A program made the position numbers and the translations under genes. Shown one piece after another: positions 1-7,608 of a DNA stretch of 37,446 bases. The notes beneath the pieces were generated by a model, which saw only the letters and a program-made list of their open reading frames with translations, did not search any database and had not been told where the DNA came from. The stretch covers positions 85,349-122,794 of the forward strand of contig NZ_DKGQ01000008.1 of assembly GCF_002453355.1 (NCBI RefSeq), given 5' to 3'. The DNA comes from Psychrobacter sp. UBA6766. GTDB taxonomy: Bacteria; Pseudomonadota; Gammaproteobacteria; Pseudomonadales; Moraxellaceae. How positions within the stretch are numbered: position 1 is the stretch's first letter; the number at the start of each line of letters is the position of its first letter.

Positions 1-21
1 TTAATGGTTAATGGTTAATGG
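1..21. repeat. Three tandem copies of a 7-bp unit
   Basis: The window opens with three perfect head-to-tail copies of TTAATGG. The array may continue upstream of the window. Function is unknown; simple slippage is the default explanation. Confidence 0.7.
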
Positions 22-166
22 TGATTGGACGCCTTTTACTATAACAAGAGTCATGACTGCTTCCAAACACGGCCATGGGTAAATCTGTATCGTTTTGTTG
101 TCTATCAAAATGACATATGGCGCTGACGTCAATTCTTCCAATTCATGTTACTGTCTGAACCTGCGT

Positions 167-172
167 TATAAT
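167..172 (+). promoter_or_regulatory. Candidate -10 element for the LD-carboxypeptidase gene
   Basis: A perfect TATAAT lies 65 bp upstream of the start codon. No convincing -35 hexamer sits at 16-18 bp upstream, so the promoter call is tentative. An 8-bp palindrome TGACGTCA lies at 124-131. Confidence 0.4.
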
Positions 173-237
173 ACGCGCTTTGTTTCAGTAATGGTTGTTA
201 GGATAAACAGCAATTAAACGGTAAAAAAGGTAGCATA

Positions 238-1467
238 ATGACTAAGATATCCTCCGAGCTAAATCGTCGTCAGTTTTTACGTCAAGTGGGTATGAGCGCT
301 GGTGCAGGGCTATTGGCGACCCAAAGCATCACTGGGGCGCTGGCTGATAATGCAATTGAGCAAGATAGCGGCACGCAGCTTACCAAGGATGATTTACCAA
401 CAGCGTTTTCAGATGAGTATTTGTCTTTCAAAGGCGAGACACAACAAGCGCAAGCAAGATGTATTGCCCCAACGATTGAAACGCGGCTTTTTGCCAGCTC
501 CAACGTCGGCGGTAGCAATGAGCGTAACCAATCGGCCTTGGATCGTTTGGCTTGCGCGGGGTTTAAAGTGGACAATCCTGCGATTACCACTCGGCAGTAT
601 CTACGTTTTGCAGGTACGGATTCTCAGCGCGCCAGTGACTTACAAAATATCGCTACGGGTGCGATTAAAGCGCCCAAAGTATTACTTGGCGTACGCGGCG
701 GCTATGGGGCAGTGCGAGTATTACCCATGATTGACTGGTCGACGCTAGGTCGTGTGATGAAGGAGCGCGGAACGATACTCGCAGGCTTTAGTGATGTGAC
801 GGCTATTCAATGTGCGCTATTGGCAAAAGGAGGTATGAGCTCACTTGCTGCGCCGATGCTTTATAGCGAGTTTGGTAAAACCAAACCGGATCAGGTCAGC
901 TGTCGCCGATTCGCAGAAGCATTAACCAATTCCAATTTGACTATCAGCATATCAGATGCATTTTTAACCAGTCCAAATTTACCCAGTATTTTGACAAGTA
1001 CTGAACCTAAAACGCTAACCGGCACTATTTGGGGCGGTAATTTAAGCGTAGTCTCGGCGCTGGCAGGAAGTGAGTATTTACCACGGATTAAAGGCGGTAT
1101 TGTATTTTTAGAAGATGTCGGCGAGCAGCCCTATCGTATCGAGCGCATGCTCTATGATTTGTACTTAACAGGCGTCTTTAAAGATCAGCAAGCGATTGTA
1201 TTTGGGGCGTTATCGGGCGCAGGTGAGGACAGCTATGATAAGCGTTATGATGTCGCCACCGTGATTCGGCAATTGCATCAGTTGACAGGATTGCCGGTTT
1301 ATAGCGGCATGCGCTTTGGTCATATTGCCCAAAAACACAGCTTTCCACTGGGAGCGACGTGTCAGATAAGCACAAATACTGCGGGCGGCTATCAGTTGGC
1401 ATTTAGTAATTATCCAACGATTAAAGCCGATGCGATTCGTGTGAAAGGCTTGTGGCAAAATGTTTAG
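238..1467 (+). CDS. Tat-exported LD-carboxypeptidase (peptidase family S66)
   Basis: Family S66 serine peptidases cleave the D-Ala from the L,D-linked tetrapeptide of murein during peptidoglycan recycling. The 409-residue protein shows the family's three catalytic blocks: the nucleophile Ser185 in GFSDVT, Glu292 in LEDVGEQPYRIERM and His362 in RFGH. The conserved RGGYG loop is at 153-157. The N-terminus is a twin-arginine signal: NRRQFLR at 9-15, a hydrophobic stretch, then GALA-DN, which suggests cleavage after Ala36. The classical enzyme LdcA is cytoplasmic, so Tat export is notable. The gene stands alone and converges on the AraC-type gene downstream. Membership of S66 is confident; whether the substrate is murein tetrapeptide or another peptide such as a microcin-like compound is not shown. 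Confidence 0.88.
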   Translation: MTKISSELNRRQFLRQVGMSAGAGLLATQSITGALADNAIEQDSGTQLTKDDLPTAFSDEYLSFKGETQQAQARCIAPTIETRLFASSNVGGSNERNQSALDRLACAGFKVDNPAITTRQYLRFAGTDSQRASDLQNIATGAIKAPKVLLGVRGGYGAVRVLPMIDWSTLGRVMKERGTILAGFSDVTAIQCALLAKGGMSSLAAPMLYSEFGKTKPDQVSCRRFAEALTNSNLTISISDAFLTSPNLPSILTSTEPKTLTGTIWGGNLSVVSALAGSEYLPRIKGGIVFLEDVGEQPYRIERMLYDLYLTGVFKDQQAIVFGALSGAGEDSYDKRYDVATVIRQLHQLTGLPVYSGMRFGHIAQKHSFPLGATCQISTNTAGGYQLAFSNYPTIKADAIRVKGLWQNV

Positions 1468-1482
1468 GTATATAAGAATCTC

Positions 1483-1554
1483 TGCTGGGATAAATTTTCT
1501 GCAGCCTCTGGGGTAACGAAGTCACACAGCAAGCAAAGAAAATTTATCACAGCA
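1483..1554. repeat. Long imperfect palindrome between convergent genes
   Basis: Two 18-bp arms, 1483-1500 and 1537-1554, are reverse complements with 17 of 18 matches and enclose a 36-bp core (1501-1536). It lies between the two convergent stop codons. There is no T-run after either arm, so it is not a standard terminator, although it could stall both transcripts. The size and structure suit a dispersed palindromic intergenic element; copies elsewhere could not be checked. Confidence 0.75.
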
Positions 1555-1589
1555 GCAACGTATTAGTTTAAAAATTATCTACTATAAAG

Positions 1590-2612
1590 TTAAATCGCCA
1601 ATCGTGAAAACTTATCCTGATATTCTTTTGGCGTCAGCTCGGTGGCACGTTTAAACAGCCGCGTAAATGAGGAGATATCATCATAGCCAACTTGCTCAGC
1701 AAGGGATTTTATTGTCACATTGCCCAATTCTAATAAACGCTTTGCCTGCTCAATTCTCACTGCTTGAATATACTCAATCGGCCGCATGGCGACCGCTGAT
1801 TGAAAACGTCTATTTAACGTTCGTGGGGTGATGTTGACCATAGCTGCCAATTGGCTGACTCGAATGGCTTTTGTGAAATTTTCTTCGATAAACTCCTGTA
1901 CTTGCTTAACCAGTTGGTCTGCGTGTGTTTTATGCAGTGTCACATTGGTATAGCTGTTTTGATTTCCGCGTTTGCTATCGATAATCTGGGTTTTCGCCAC
2001 TTGGGTCGAAATCTCGCGCCCGCAATAACGCTCGATTAATAATAATCCCAAGTCATAAAAGGCGCTGCCTCCCGCTGCACAGAATATATTGCCAGATTGG
2101 CTTTTTGACTGGCTCTTTGATTGAGTGACAAACTGATTTTCTTGCAAATCAACCAATGGAAAATCTGCTTTGAACTTATCGGCATAACCCCAATGAGTTG
2201 TCGCTACTTTGCCATTGAGCAAACCTGCCTTTGCTAAAAAGAACGCACCGCTGCAATTGCTGGCGATATCAGCTTTGGTATTTGCCAGTCGCTTTATATG
2301 CGCAATCAACTCACTATTTTGTCTCAATACTTTATCAATTGAATCGCCAATCGTTGGGATTAATAATAAATCACACTCAAGCACTTCTCGGATATCGCGG
2401 TGCGCTTGCATGATCAAGCGATTGCTGCATCTGATATCAACGCCGCCAAGACTGGCAATCTGAACATTAAACCTTGGTTCTACTTCTTCATCCAAAAACC
2501 GCTGCCAACTGACGCCGGTAAACGAAAATAAATCTAACGCTCCTGTCAAAGCGCTGCCAAGCACGCCATCGAAACCAACGATGATGACTTTAAAGGGTTT
2601 AAAGTAGGGCAT
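1590..2612 (-). CDS. GlxA-type transcriptional regulator (DJ-1/PfpI-like domain plus AraC HTH)
   Basis: The protein has two parts. Residues 7-200 form a DJ-1/PfpI-like sensor domain with the family's block SNCSGAFFLAKAGLL around Cys120 and ATTHW at 137-141. Residues 235-335 form an AraC-type double helix-turn-helix with the classic GYDDISSFTRLFKR block near 309-322. The open frame extends upstream to a TTG at 2684. The ATG at 2612 is preferred because it begins directly at the conserved domain and has AAGGAA upstream, giving 340 residues. A short Ser-Lys-Gln repeat (165-173) links parts of the sensor domain. It is divergent from the acyl-CoA dehydrogenase operon, so it probably regulates that operon. 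The effector is unknown. Confidence 0.85.
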   Translation of the reverse strand: MPYFKPFKVIIVGFDGVLGSALTGALDLFSFTGVSWQRFLDEEVEPRFNVQIASLGGVDIRCSNRLIMQAHRDIREVLECDLLLIPTIGDSIDKVLRQNSELIAHIKRLANTKADIASNCSGAFFLAKAGLLNGKVATTHWGYADKFKADFPLVDLQENQFVTQSKSQSKSQSGNIFCAAGGSAFYDLGLLLIERYCGREISTQVAKTQIIDSKRGNQNSYTNVTLHKTHADQLVKQVQEFIEENFTKAIRVSQLAAMVNITPRTLNRRFQSAVAMRPIEYIQAVRIEQAKRLLELGNVTIKSLAEQVGYDDISSFTRLFKRATELTPKEYQDKFSRLAI

Positions 2613-2699
2613 GATTGTGTAAATTTCCTTAGAGAAGCTTGCTAAGAGTAGTATTTCTCGACGACTTTTTTTAATTAAAGGCAATTATGTTTGTCTTAT

Positions 2700-2728
2700 T
2701 TGACTATGATTATGTCATAAATGACAAT
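2700..2728 (+). promoter_or_regulatory. Candidate promoter with palindromic operator upstream of the acyl-CoA dehydrogenase gene
   Basis: TTGACT (2700-2705) is followed after 17 bp by GACAAT (2723-2728), a weak -10. Overlapping it is a perfect dyad TGTCAT-aa-ATGACA at 2713-2726. The dyad lies in the divergent spacer shared with the GlxA-type gene, where an operator is expected. AraC-family proteins more often bind direct repeats, so the cognate protein is uncertain. Confidence 0.4.
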
Positions 2729-2813
2729 ACGGTAAGACGTTAAATTAGATTAATATCAATACATCAATTATTTATTACCGCTTATTTATCATTATCATAA
2801 TAGGGAAATTACT

Positions 2814-4634
2814 ATGGCAGCAGATACGCTTATCAATGACTTTGAATTACCGTTTCAATTATATGATGTATTAGGGACTGAAAATTTAACCAAGCATCCA
2901 AAATTTGCAGAGCATAGCCGCGAAACTTTTGATGCGGTACTCGACACCGCCAATAAAATCGCCACTCAGCTATTTTTACCGCACAACCATGTCGCGGATA
3001 AAAACGAGCCACAGTTTGATGGTAAAAAAGTCAGCATGATAGACGACGTAAAGGTTGCTTTTGACGCCTTTCGCGAGTCAGGATTTATAGCAGGTCGTTA
3101 TAGCTTTGAAGATGGCGGTATGCAATTACCCGAAACCGTCATGACGGCGGTGGCAGGCTATTTTATGGCGGCCAACCCTTCGACAACCGCTTATCCGTTT
3201 TTAACCACGGCGGCGATTAATGTTATCTCACATTTCGCGAGCGACGAGATTAAAAACGCCTTTATGCCGCGAATGTTAACCGGTGAATTTACCGGTACCA
3301 TGGCATTGACTGAGCCACATGCAGGCTCATCGCTTGCCGATATCAAAACCACCGCCGTGAAACAAGATGATGGCAGCTATCGTATCAAAGGCAGCAAGAT
3401 TTATATCTCAGCGGGTGATCACGAATTGTCTGACAATATCGTGCATCTGGTTTTAGCAAAAATTCCGGGCGGTCCTGCTGGCGTCAAAGGCATCTCTTTA
3501 TTTGCCGTGCCCAAGTATCGACTCAATGACGATTTATCAGTCGGCGAACGTAATGACGTCCATTTAACGGGTCTTATTCATAAGCTGGGCTATCGCGGCG
3601 CGACTTCTACGGCGTTAAGTTTTGGTGATGCAGGCGAGTGTCATGGCTATCTTATCGGTGAAGAGCATTTTGGCTTGCGCTATATGTTCAAAATGATGAA
3701 CGAAGCGCGTATTGCGGTTGGTTTTGGTGCAGCGATGATTGGCTATCGTGGTTATCAGTATTCGCTTGATTATGCCAAAGACAGAACGCAAGGTAGAATC
3801 GCACCGAATAATAAGCCTGAAGATGCGGCAACGGCAATCATTCAGCATGGTGATGTCAAGCGGATGCTCCTTGCGCAAAAAGCCTATTCCGAAGGTGGGA
3901 TATCCTTGTGCTTATATGGCTCAAACCTAATCGACCGTATCAATACGTGTGAAAACGCTACGCTAAAAAATGAGCTATCAGAATTGCTAGATTTGCTCAC
4001 GCCAGTTCTCAAAGCATGGCCGTCTGAATATGGGCCAAAAGCCAATGACTTGGGCATTCAAGTATTGGGCGGCGCAGGTTATACGCGTGAATATCAGGCC
4101 GAGCAGTTTTGGCGTGATAATCGCTTGAACCCCATTCATGAAGGCACAAATGGCGTTCAGGCACTAGATTTGTCATTTCGTAAGCTATGGCAAAAGGGCG
4201 GGCTTGGCATCCAAATTCTAAAACGTGAAATCACCCAAGATTTAGAGAATATCCGCACACCCGAAACCGCCAAACTTGCCGGTAAATTGATGCCTTATAT
4301 GGGCCATTTACATGAAGTACTAATGCATTTAAGCAAGGTTTTACAGACCGAAAAAGCCATCACGCTGACGGGTAATGCACAAGCACTAATGAATATCTTT
4401 GCCTCTATCGTGATGAGCTGGATTTGGATTCGCCAAGCAAGTAAAGCGGAACAATTGCTAAGCGCAATTAACAACAGTGATACCTCAGACGCTGAAAAGC
4501 AAAACTTTTATCACGGCAAAATCCAGGCGGCCAAATACTTTATCGACTGGGAGTTGCCGTTAATCAATCGCGATATCGAACTGCTCAATAATGACAATGC
4601 GGTCTGTACCGATATGCAAGCAGAGTGGTTTTAA
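2814..4634 (+). CDS. Acyl-CoA dehydrogenase, long (about 600-residue) type
   Basis: FAD-dependent dehydrogenase predicted to introduce the alpha,beta double bond into an acyl-CoA and pass electrons to ETF. At 606 residues it belongs to the long class that carries an extra C-terminal domain. Visible motifs are MALTEPHAGSSLADIKTTA (163-181, flavin/substrate loop), GYRGATS (259-265), QVLGGAGYTREY (416-427) and NPIHEGTNGVQALDL (439-453), where Glu443 is the expected catalytic base. The start has AGGGAAA eight bases upstream. It is first in a same-strand run with an MDR oxidoreductase (53-bp gap) and two SDRs, divergent from a GlxA-type regulator. The chain length and nature of the acyl group cannot be told from sequence. 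Confidence 0.9.
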   Translation: MAADTLINDFELPFQLYDVLGTENLTKHPKFAEHSRETFDAVLDTANKIATQLFLPHNHVADKNEPQFDGKKVSMIDDVKVAFDAFRESGFIAGRYSFEDGGMQLPETVMTAVAGYFMAANPSTTAYPFLTTAAINVISHFASDEIKNAFMPRMLTGEFTGTMALTEPHAGSSLADIKTTAVKQDDGSYRIKGSKIYISAGDHELSDNIVHLVLAKIPGGPAGVKGISLFAVPKYRLNDDLSVGERNDVHLTGLIHKLGYRGATSTALSFGDAGECHGYLIGEEHFGLRYMFKMMNEARIAVGFGAAMIGYRGYQYSLDYAKDRTQGRIAPNNKPEDAATAIIQHGDVKRMLLAQKAYSEGGISLCLYGSNLIDRINTCENATLKNELSELLDLLTPVLKAWPSEYGPKANDLGIQVLGGAGYTREYQAEQFWRDNRLNPIHEGTNGVQALDLSFRKLWQKGGLGIQILKREITQDLENIRTPETAKLAGKLMPYMGHLHEVLMHLSKVLQTEKAITLTGNAQALMNIFASIVMSWIWIRQASKAEQLLSAINNSDTSDAEKQNFYHGKIQAAKYFIDWELPLINRDIELLNNDNAVCTDMQAEWF

Positions 4635-4687
4635 TCGATTTTATATCGTGATTGGTATGAATAATAAATACAACGTTAAAGGAATAA

Positions 4688-5710
4688 ATGATGACAGCTG
4701 ATAACAAACAGATCAATAAGCAGTGGCGCTTAAAAGCAAGACCAATTGGCGAACCAAGTGCCGATACGTGGGAATATACCGAGACAGAACTACCGACTAT
4801 CGCAGATGGTGAGCTGTTAATAAAAATTGAGTATATTTCGATGGATCCTGCAATGCGTGGTTGGCTGAACGATGCCAAGTCTTATATACCGCCAGTACAG
4901 ATTGGTGAGGTGATGCGCGCAGGAACGGTGGGTAAAGTCATCGACAGTAAACATGAAAAGTTCGCCGTCGGTGACTATGTCGTAGGTCATAACGGCGTGC
5001 AGTCGTATGCAGTCAGCGATGGCACAGGGCTACATAAAATCGATCCAAACCTTGCGCCATTGTCTTATTACTTAGGCGTGCTCGGTATGCCAGGCATGAC
5101 GGGCTATTTTGGCTTATTAAAAACCGGCGCACCAAAAGCTGGCGAGACTGTGGTTATTTCTGGCGCTGCGGGCGCGGTTGGTAGCTTAGTTGGGCAAATT
5201 GCCAAACTCAAAGGTTGTCGCGTCGTCGGTATCGCTGGTGGTCCTGATAAATGTAAATTTTTAGTCGATGAGCTAGGTTTTGATGCGGCAATCGACTATA
5301 AAAACGAGAAGGTTAAAAAAGCGTTAAAAGAAACTTGTCCAAACGGCGTCGATGTCTTTTTTGACAACGTCGGTGGCGATATTTTAAATGATGTGCTGAC
5401 GCAAATTAATCTGCATGCACGTATTGTGATTTGCGGAGCGATTAGCCAATATAACACCACCACAGAAGTCAAAGGGCCATCAAATTATTTGTCGTTGTTG
5501 GTCAACCGTGCGCGTATGGAAGGCATCGTCGTCTTTGATAATATCAAAGAATACCCGACGGCGATGAAAGACATTGCTGGCTGGATTCAGTCAGGCGATA
5601 TTAAAGTAAAAGACCATATCATAAAAGGTATCGAGACGTTCCCAGATACCTTGATGATGCTGTTTAAAGGTGAAAACTTCGGCAAACTGGTACTTAAGGT
5701 AGAGGGATAA
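4688..5710 (+). CDS. NADP-dependent MDR oxidoreductase (CurA/PTGR-like)
   Basis: Zinc-free medium-chain dehydrogenase/reductase of the prostaglandin reductase/CurA/YncB type, which reduces the double bond of alpha,beta-unsaturated ketones or aldehydes with NADPH. Diagnostic blocks are SMDPAMRGWLNDAKSYIPP (51-69), GMPGMTGYFGL (133-143), the Rossmann motif SGAAGAVGS (158-166) and FFDNVGGD later in the domain. The 340-residue length is typical. Two adjacent ATG codons occur (4688, 4691), with AAAGGA upstream. Its stop is only three bases before the next start, so it is translationally linked to the SDR gene. In context it may act on an enone or enal generated in the same pathway; the real substrate is unknown. 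Confidence 0.88.
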   Translation: MMTADNKQINKQWRLKARPIGEPSADTWEYTETELPTIADGELLIKIEYISMDPAMRGWLNDAKSYIPPVQIGEVMRAGTVGKVIDSKHEKFAVGDYVVGHNGVQSYAVSDGTGLHKIDPNLAPLSYYLGVLGMPGMTGYFGLLKTGAPKAGETVVISGAAGAVGSLVGQIAKLKGCRVVGIAGGPDKCKFLVDELGFDAAIDYKNEKVKKALKETCPNGVDVFFDNVGGDILNDVLTQINLHARIVICGAISQYNTTTEVKGPSNYLSLLVNRARMEGIVVFDNIKEYPTAMKDIAGWIQSGDIKVKDHIIKGIETFPDTLMMLFKGENFGKLVLKVEG

Positions 5711-5713
5711 ATC

Positions 5714-6496
5714 ATGACATTGAATACAAATGGAATTGCATCAGACGTCACTGGTAAACGTATTTTAATCACGGGCGGTGCGTCTGGCATCGGTGCGGCA
5801 AGTGCGCTACTGCTCGCCAGCCGCGGTGCGAAAGTGGTGATTGGCGATTTGGCAGAAGCGCTTGGGGAAGCGGTTGCTCAGCAAGGGCAAGATGCTGGTA
5901 ATAGTATCGTCTTTAAAAAGGTTGACGTGACTAGTGGTGATGAAGTACGCGCATTGTTTGCCTTTGCCATGGAAACGCTTGGTGGTCTTGATGTGGTGAT
6001 CAACAATGCCGGTATTGACCATAAGCCAGCGCCAATGCACGAGCTAAGCGATGAGGATTTTGACCGTAATATTGCAGTTAATTTAAAAGGCGTCTGGCAT
6101 TGTATGCGCGCCGCGGTTGCTTGCATGGCGACCAATGGCGGTGGTCATGTGATTAATGTGGCGTCTATTGCAGGATTGCGTTCGGCGCCGCTGTTATCCG
6201 CTTATAGCGCTGCCAAGCATGGCGTGATGGGATTGACCAAATCTGCTGCTCATGAATATGCGCGCGTCAATATTCGCTTCAATGCCGTCTGTCCAAGCTT
6301 TATTGATACGCCAATGGTTCGTAATACCATGGCAAATATGGATGAGCGCGCGCAGCAAGCGACCATCAAAGCCAGTCCAATGCGCCGATTGGGTGACGTT
6401 GATGAAGTATCTGGCGCGATTGCTTGGCTGGCTAGTGATGAAAGCAGTTTTATGAATGGTCATGCCTTTACGCTTGATGGCGGGATGTTGGCTTAA
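5714..6496 (+). CDS. Short-chain dehydrogenase/reductase (SDR), first copy
   Basis: Classical NAD(P)-dependent SDR of 260 residues. The cofactor motif TGGASGIG is at 20-27, NNAG at 97-100, and the catalytic Ser151, Tyr164 and Lys168 lie in the YSAAK block. Asp45 after the second strand suggests NAD preference, which is inference. The ribosome-binding site AGAGGGATAA overlaps the stop of the preceding MDR gene. It probably interconverts a hydroxy and keto intermediate, for example a 3-hydroxyacyl derivative, in the pathway of the neighbouring acyl-CoA dehydrogenase. Confidence 0.88.
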   Translation: MTLNTNGIASDVTGKRILITGGASGIGAASALLLASRGAKVVIGDLAEALGEAVAQQGQDAGNSIVFKKVDVTSGDEVRALFAFAMETLGGLDVVINNAGIDHKPAPMHELSDEDFDRNIAVNLKGVWHCMRAAVACMATNGGGHVINVASIAGLRSAPLLSAYSAAKHGVMGLTKSAAHEYARVNIRFNAVCPSFIDTPMVRNTMANMDERAQQATIKASPMRRLGDVDEVSGAIAWLASDESSFMNGHAFTLDGGMLA

Positions 6497-6623
6497 TAGT
6501 TTTATGGCAATCTCAAAAATATGATTAGCAGTGTCAAACTTGCTTAGTCTACGACTTGTAGTACTTGCACTCGTTTTCATTGCTACTCAAATTTTTGGAA
6601 ATGCCGATAATTTCTTAGAAGAT

Positions 6624-6688
6624 TTTATACATTTTGCAGAGCTGATAGTGTCATTTCCTAGCTCCGCTACATATCCAAAATGTATAAA
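6624..6688. repeat. Nested 65-bp palindrome between the two SDR genes
   Basis: Perfect 13-bp arms (6624-6636 and 6676-6688) enclose a second inverted repeat, GAGCT at 6639-6643 and AGCTC at 6660-6664. It fills much of the 222-bp spacer between the two SDR genes, in which no coding frame is apparent. There is no T-run, so it is more like a miniature palindromic repeat or an mRNA-processing stem than a terminator. Confidence 0.65.
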
Positions 6689-6718
6689 CCATTAATATAT
6701 CTAAAAATATAAGGAATA

Positions 6719-7483
6719 ATGATGAAAGATTTATTTGATTTAACCGGTAAGATTGCTTTGGTAACGGGCGCGAGCCGCGGTATTGGCGAATCTATCGCTC
6801 GTCTTTTGGCATCAAGAGGCGCGCACGTCATCGTCTCTAGCCGTAAAATTGATGCTTGCCAAGCAGTCGCTGATAGCATCAAAGCCGACGGTTATAAAGC
6901 CAGTGCCTTTGCATGCCATGTGGGCGAGATGGAACAGATCGATGCTATTTTTGAGTATATTAAGAGCGAGTTTGGTCGTATTGATATCTTAGTCAATAAC
7001 GCTGCGGCAAATCCTTATTATGGTCATATCTTAGATACTGACTTAGCAGCGTTTGATAAGACCGTTGAAGTCAATATTCGTGGTTATTTCTTTATGTCGA
7101 CGGCAGCGGGGAAAATGATGCGCGAGCAGGGCGGCGGGGTGATTTTAAATACGGCCTCGGTCAATGGTTTGGTCGCGGGTGATAAGCAAGGTATCTACTC
7201 AATCACTAAAGCGGCGGTGATTAGCATGACCAAAGCCTTTGCTAAAGAATGCGGTCCCTTAAACATTCGCGTTAATGCGCTACTGCCAGGTTTAACCGAT
7301 ACCAAGTTTGCCTCGGCCTTAACGACCAATGATAAAGTATTAAAAATGGCGCTTCATACGATTCCTTTAGGTCGCGTCGCCGATCCAGACGAAATGGCTG
7401 GTACGGTATTGTACCTCGTGTCTGATGCCTCAAGCTATACCACGGGTGCGACCGTGGTTGTCGATGGTGGCATGCTTGCTTAG
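6719..7483 (+). CDS. Short-chain dehydrogenase/reductase (SDR), second copy
   Basis: Classical SDR of 254 residues. It shows TGASRGIG at 16-23, NNAA at 93-96 in place of the usual NNAG, and the catalytic Ser147, Tyr160 and Lys164. Ser and Arg after the second strand (VSSRK, 39-43) suggest NADP preference. Two ATG codons are adjacent; TAAGGA precedes them. It follows the first SDR after 222 bp that contains a palindrome, and it ends at a strong terminator, so it closes the acyl-CoA dehydrogenase gene run. The two SDRs are clearly different proteins, not a recent duplication, which argues for two distinct redox steps. Substrate unknown. Confidence 0.86.
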   Translation: MMKDLFDLTGKIALVTGASRGIGESIARLLASRGAHVIVSSRKIDACQAVADSIKADGYKASAFACHVGEMEQIDAIFEYIKSEFGRIDILVNNAAANPYYGHILDTDLAAFDKTVEVNIRGYFFMSTAAGKMMREQGGGVILNTASVNGLVAGDKQGIYSITKAAVISMTKAFAKECGPLNIRVNALLPGLTDTKFASALTTNDKVLKMALHTIPLGRVADPDEMAGTVLYLVSDASSYTTGATVVVDGGMLA

Positions 7484-7521
7484 TTAGAAATGTACATTTA
7501 AAAAACCGATGTTTAAAAATA

Positions 7522-7556
7522 GAAAACCGCATGACTTTAATAGTAATGCGGTTTTT
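7522..7556. terminator. Rho-independent terminator after the second SDR gene
   Basis: The stem AAAACCGCAT (7522-7531) pairs with ATGCGGTTTT (7545-7554) and ends in a run of T. On the minus strand it also ends in TTTT, so it can serve the convergent UvrA-like gene too. Confidence 0.9.
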
Positions 7557-7608
7557 TATACTGATGTTTTTATTCAGCCATTTCACTTCTTGCATTGCAA
7601 TATTAATA

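Noticed and set aside
302..730. 142-residue frame inside the LD-carboxypeptidase gene
   Set aside because: Out-of-frame shadow of a gene whose own frame contains all catalytic motifs.
1483..1554. Ordinary bidirectional terminator
   Set aside because: The loop is 36 bases and no T-run follows either arm, so a dispersed palindromic element is the better description.
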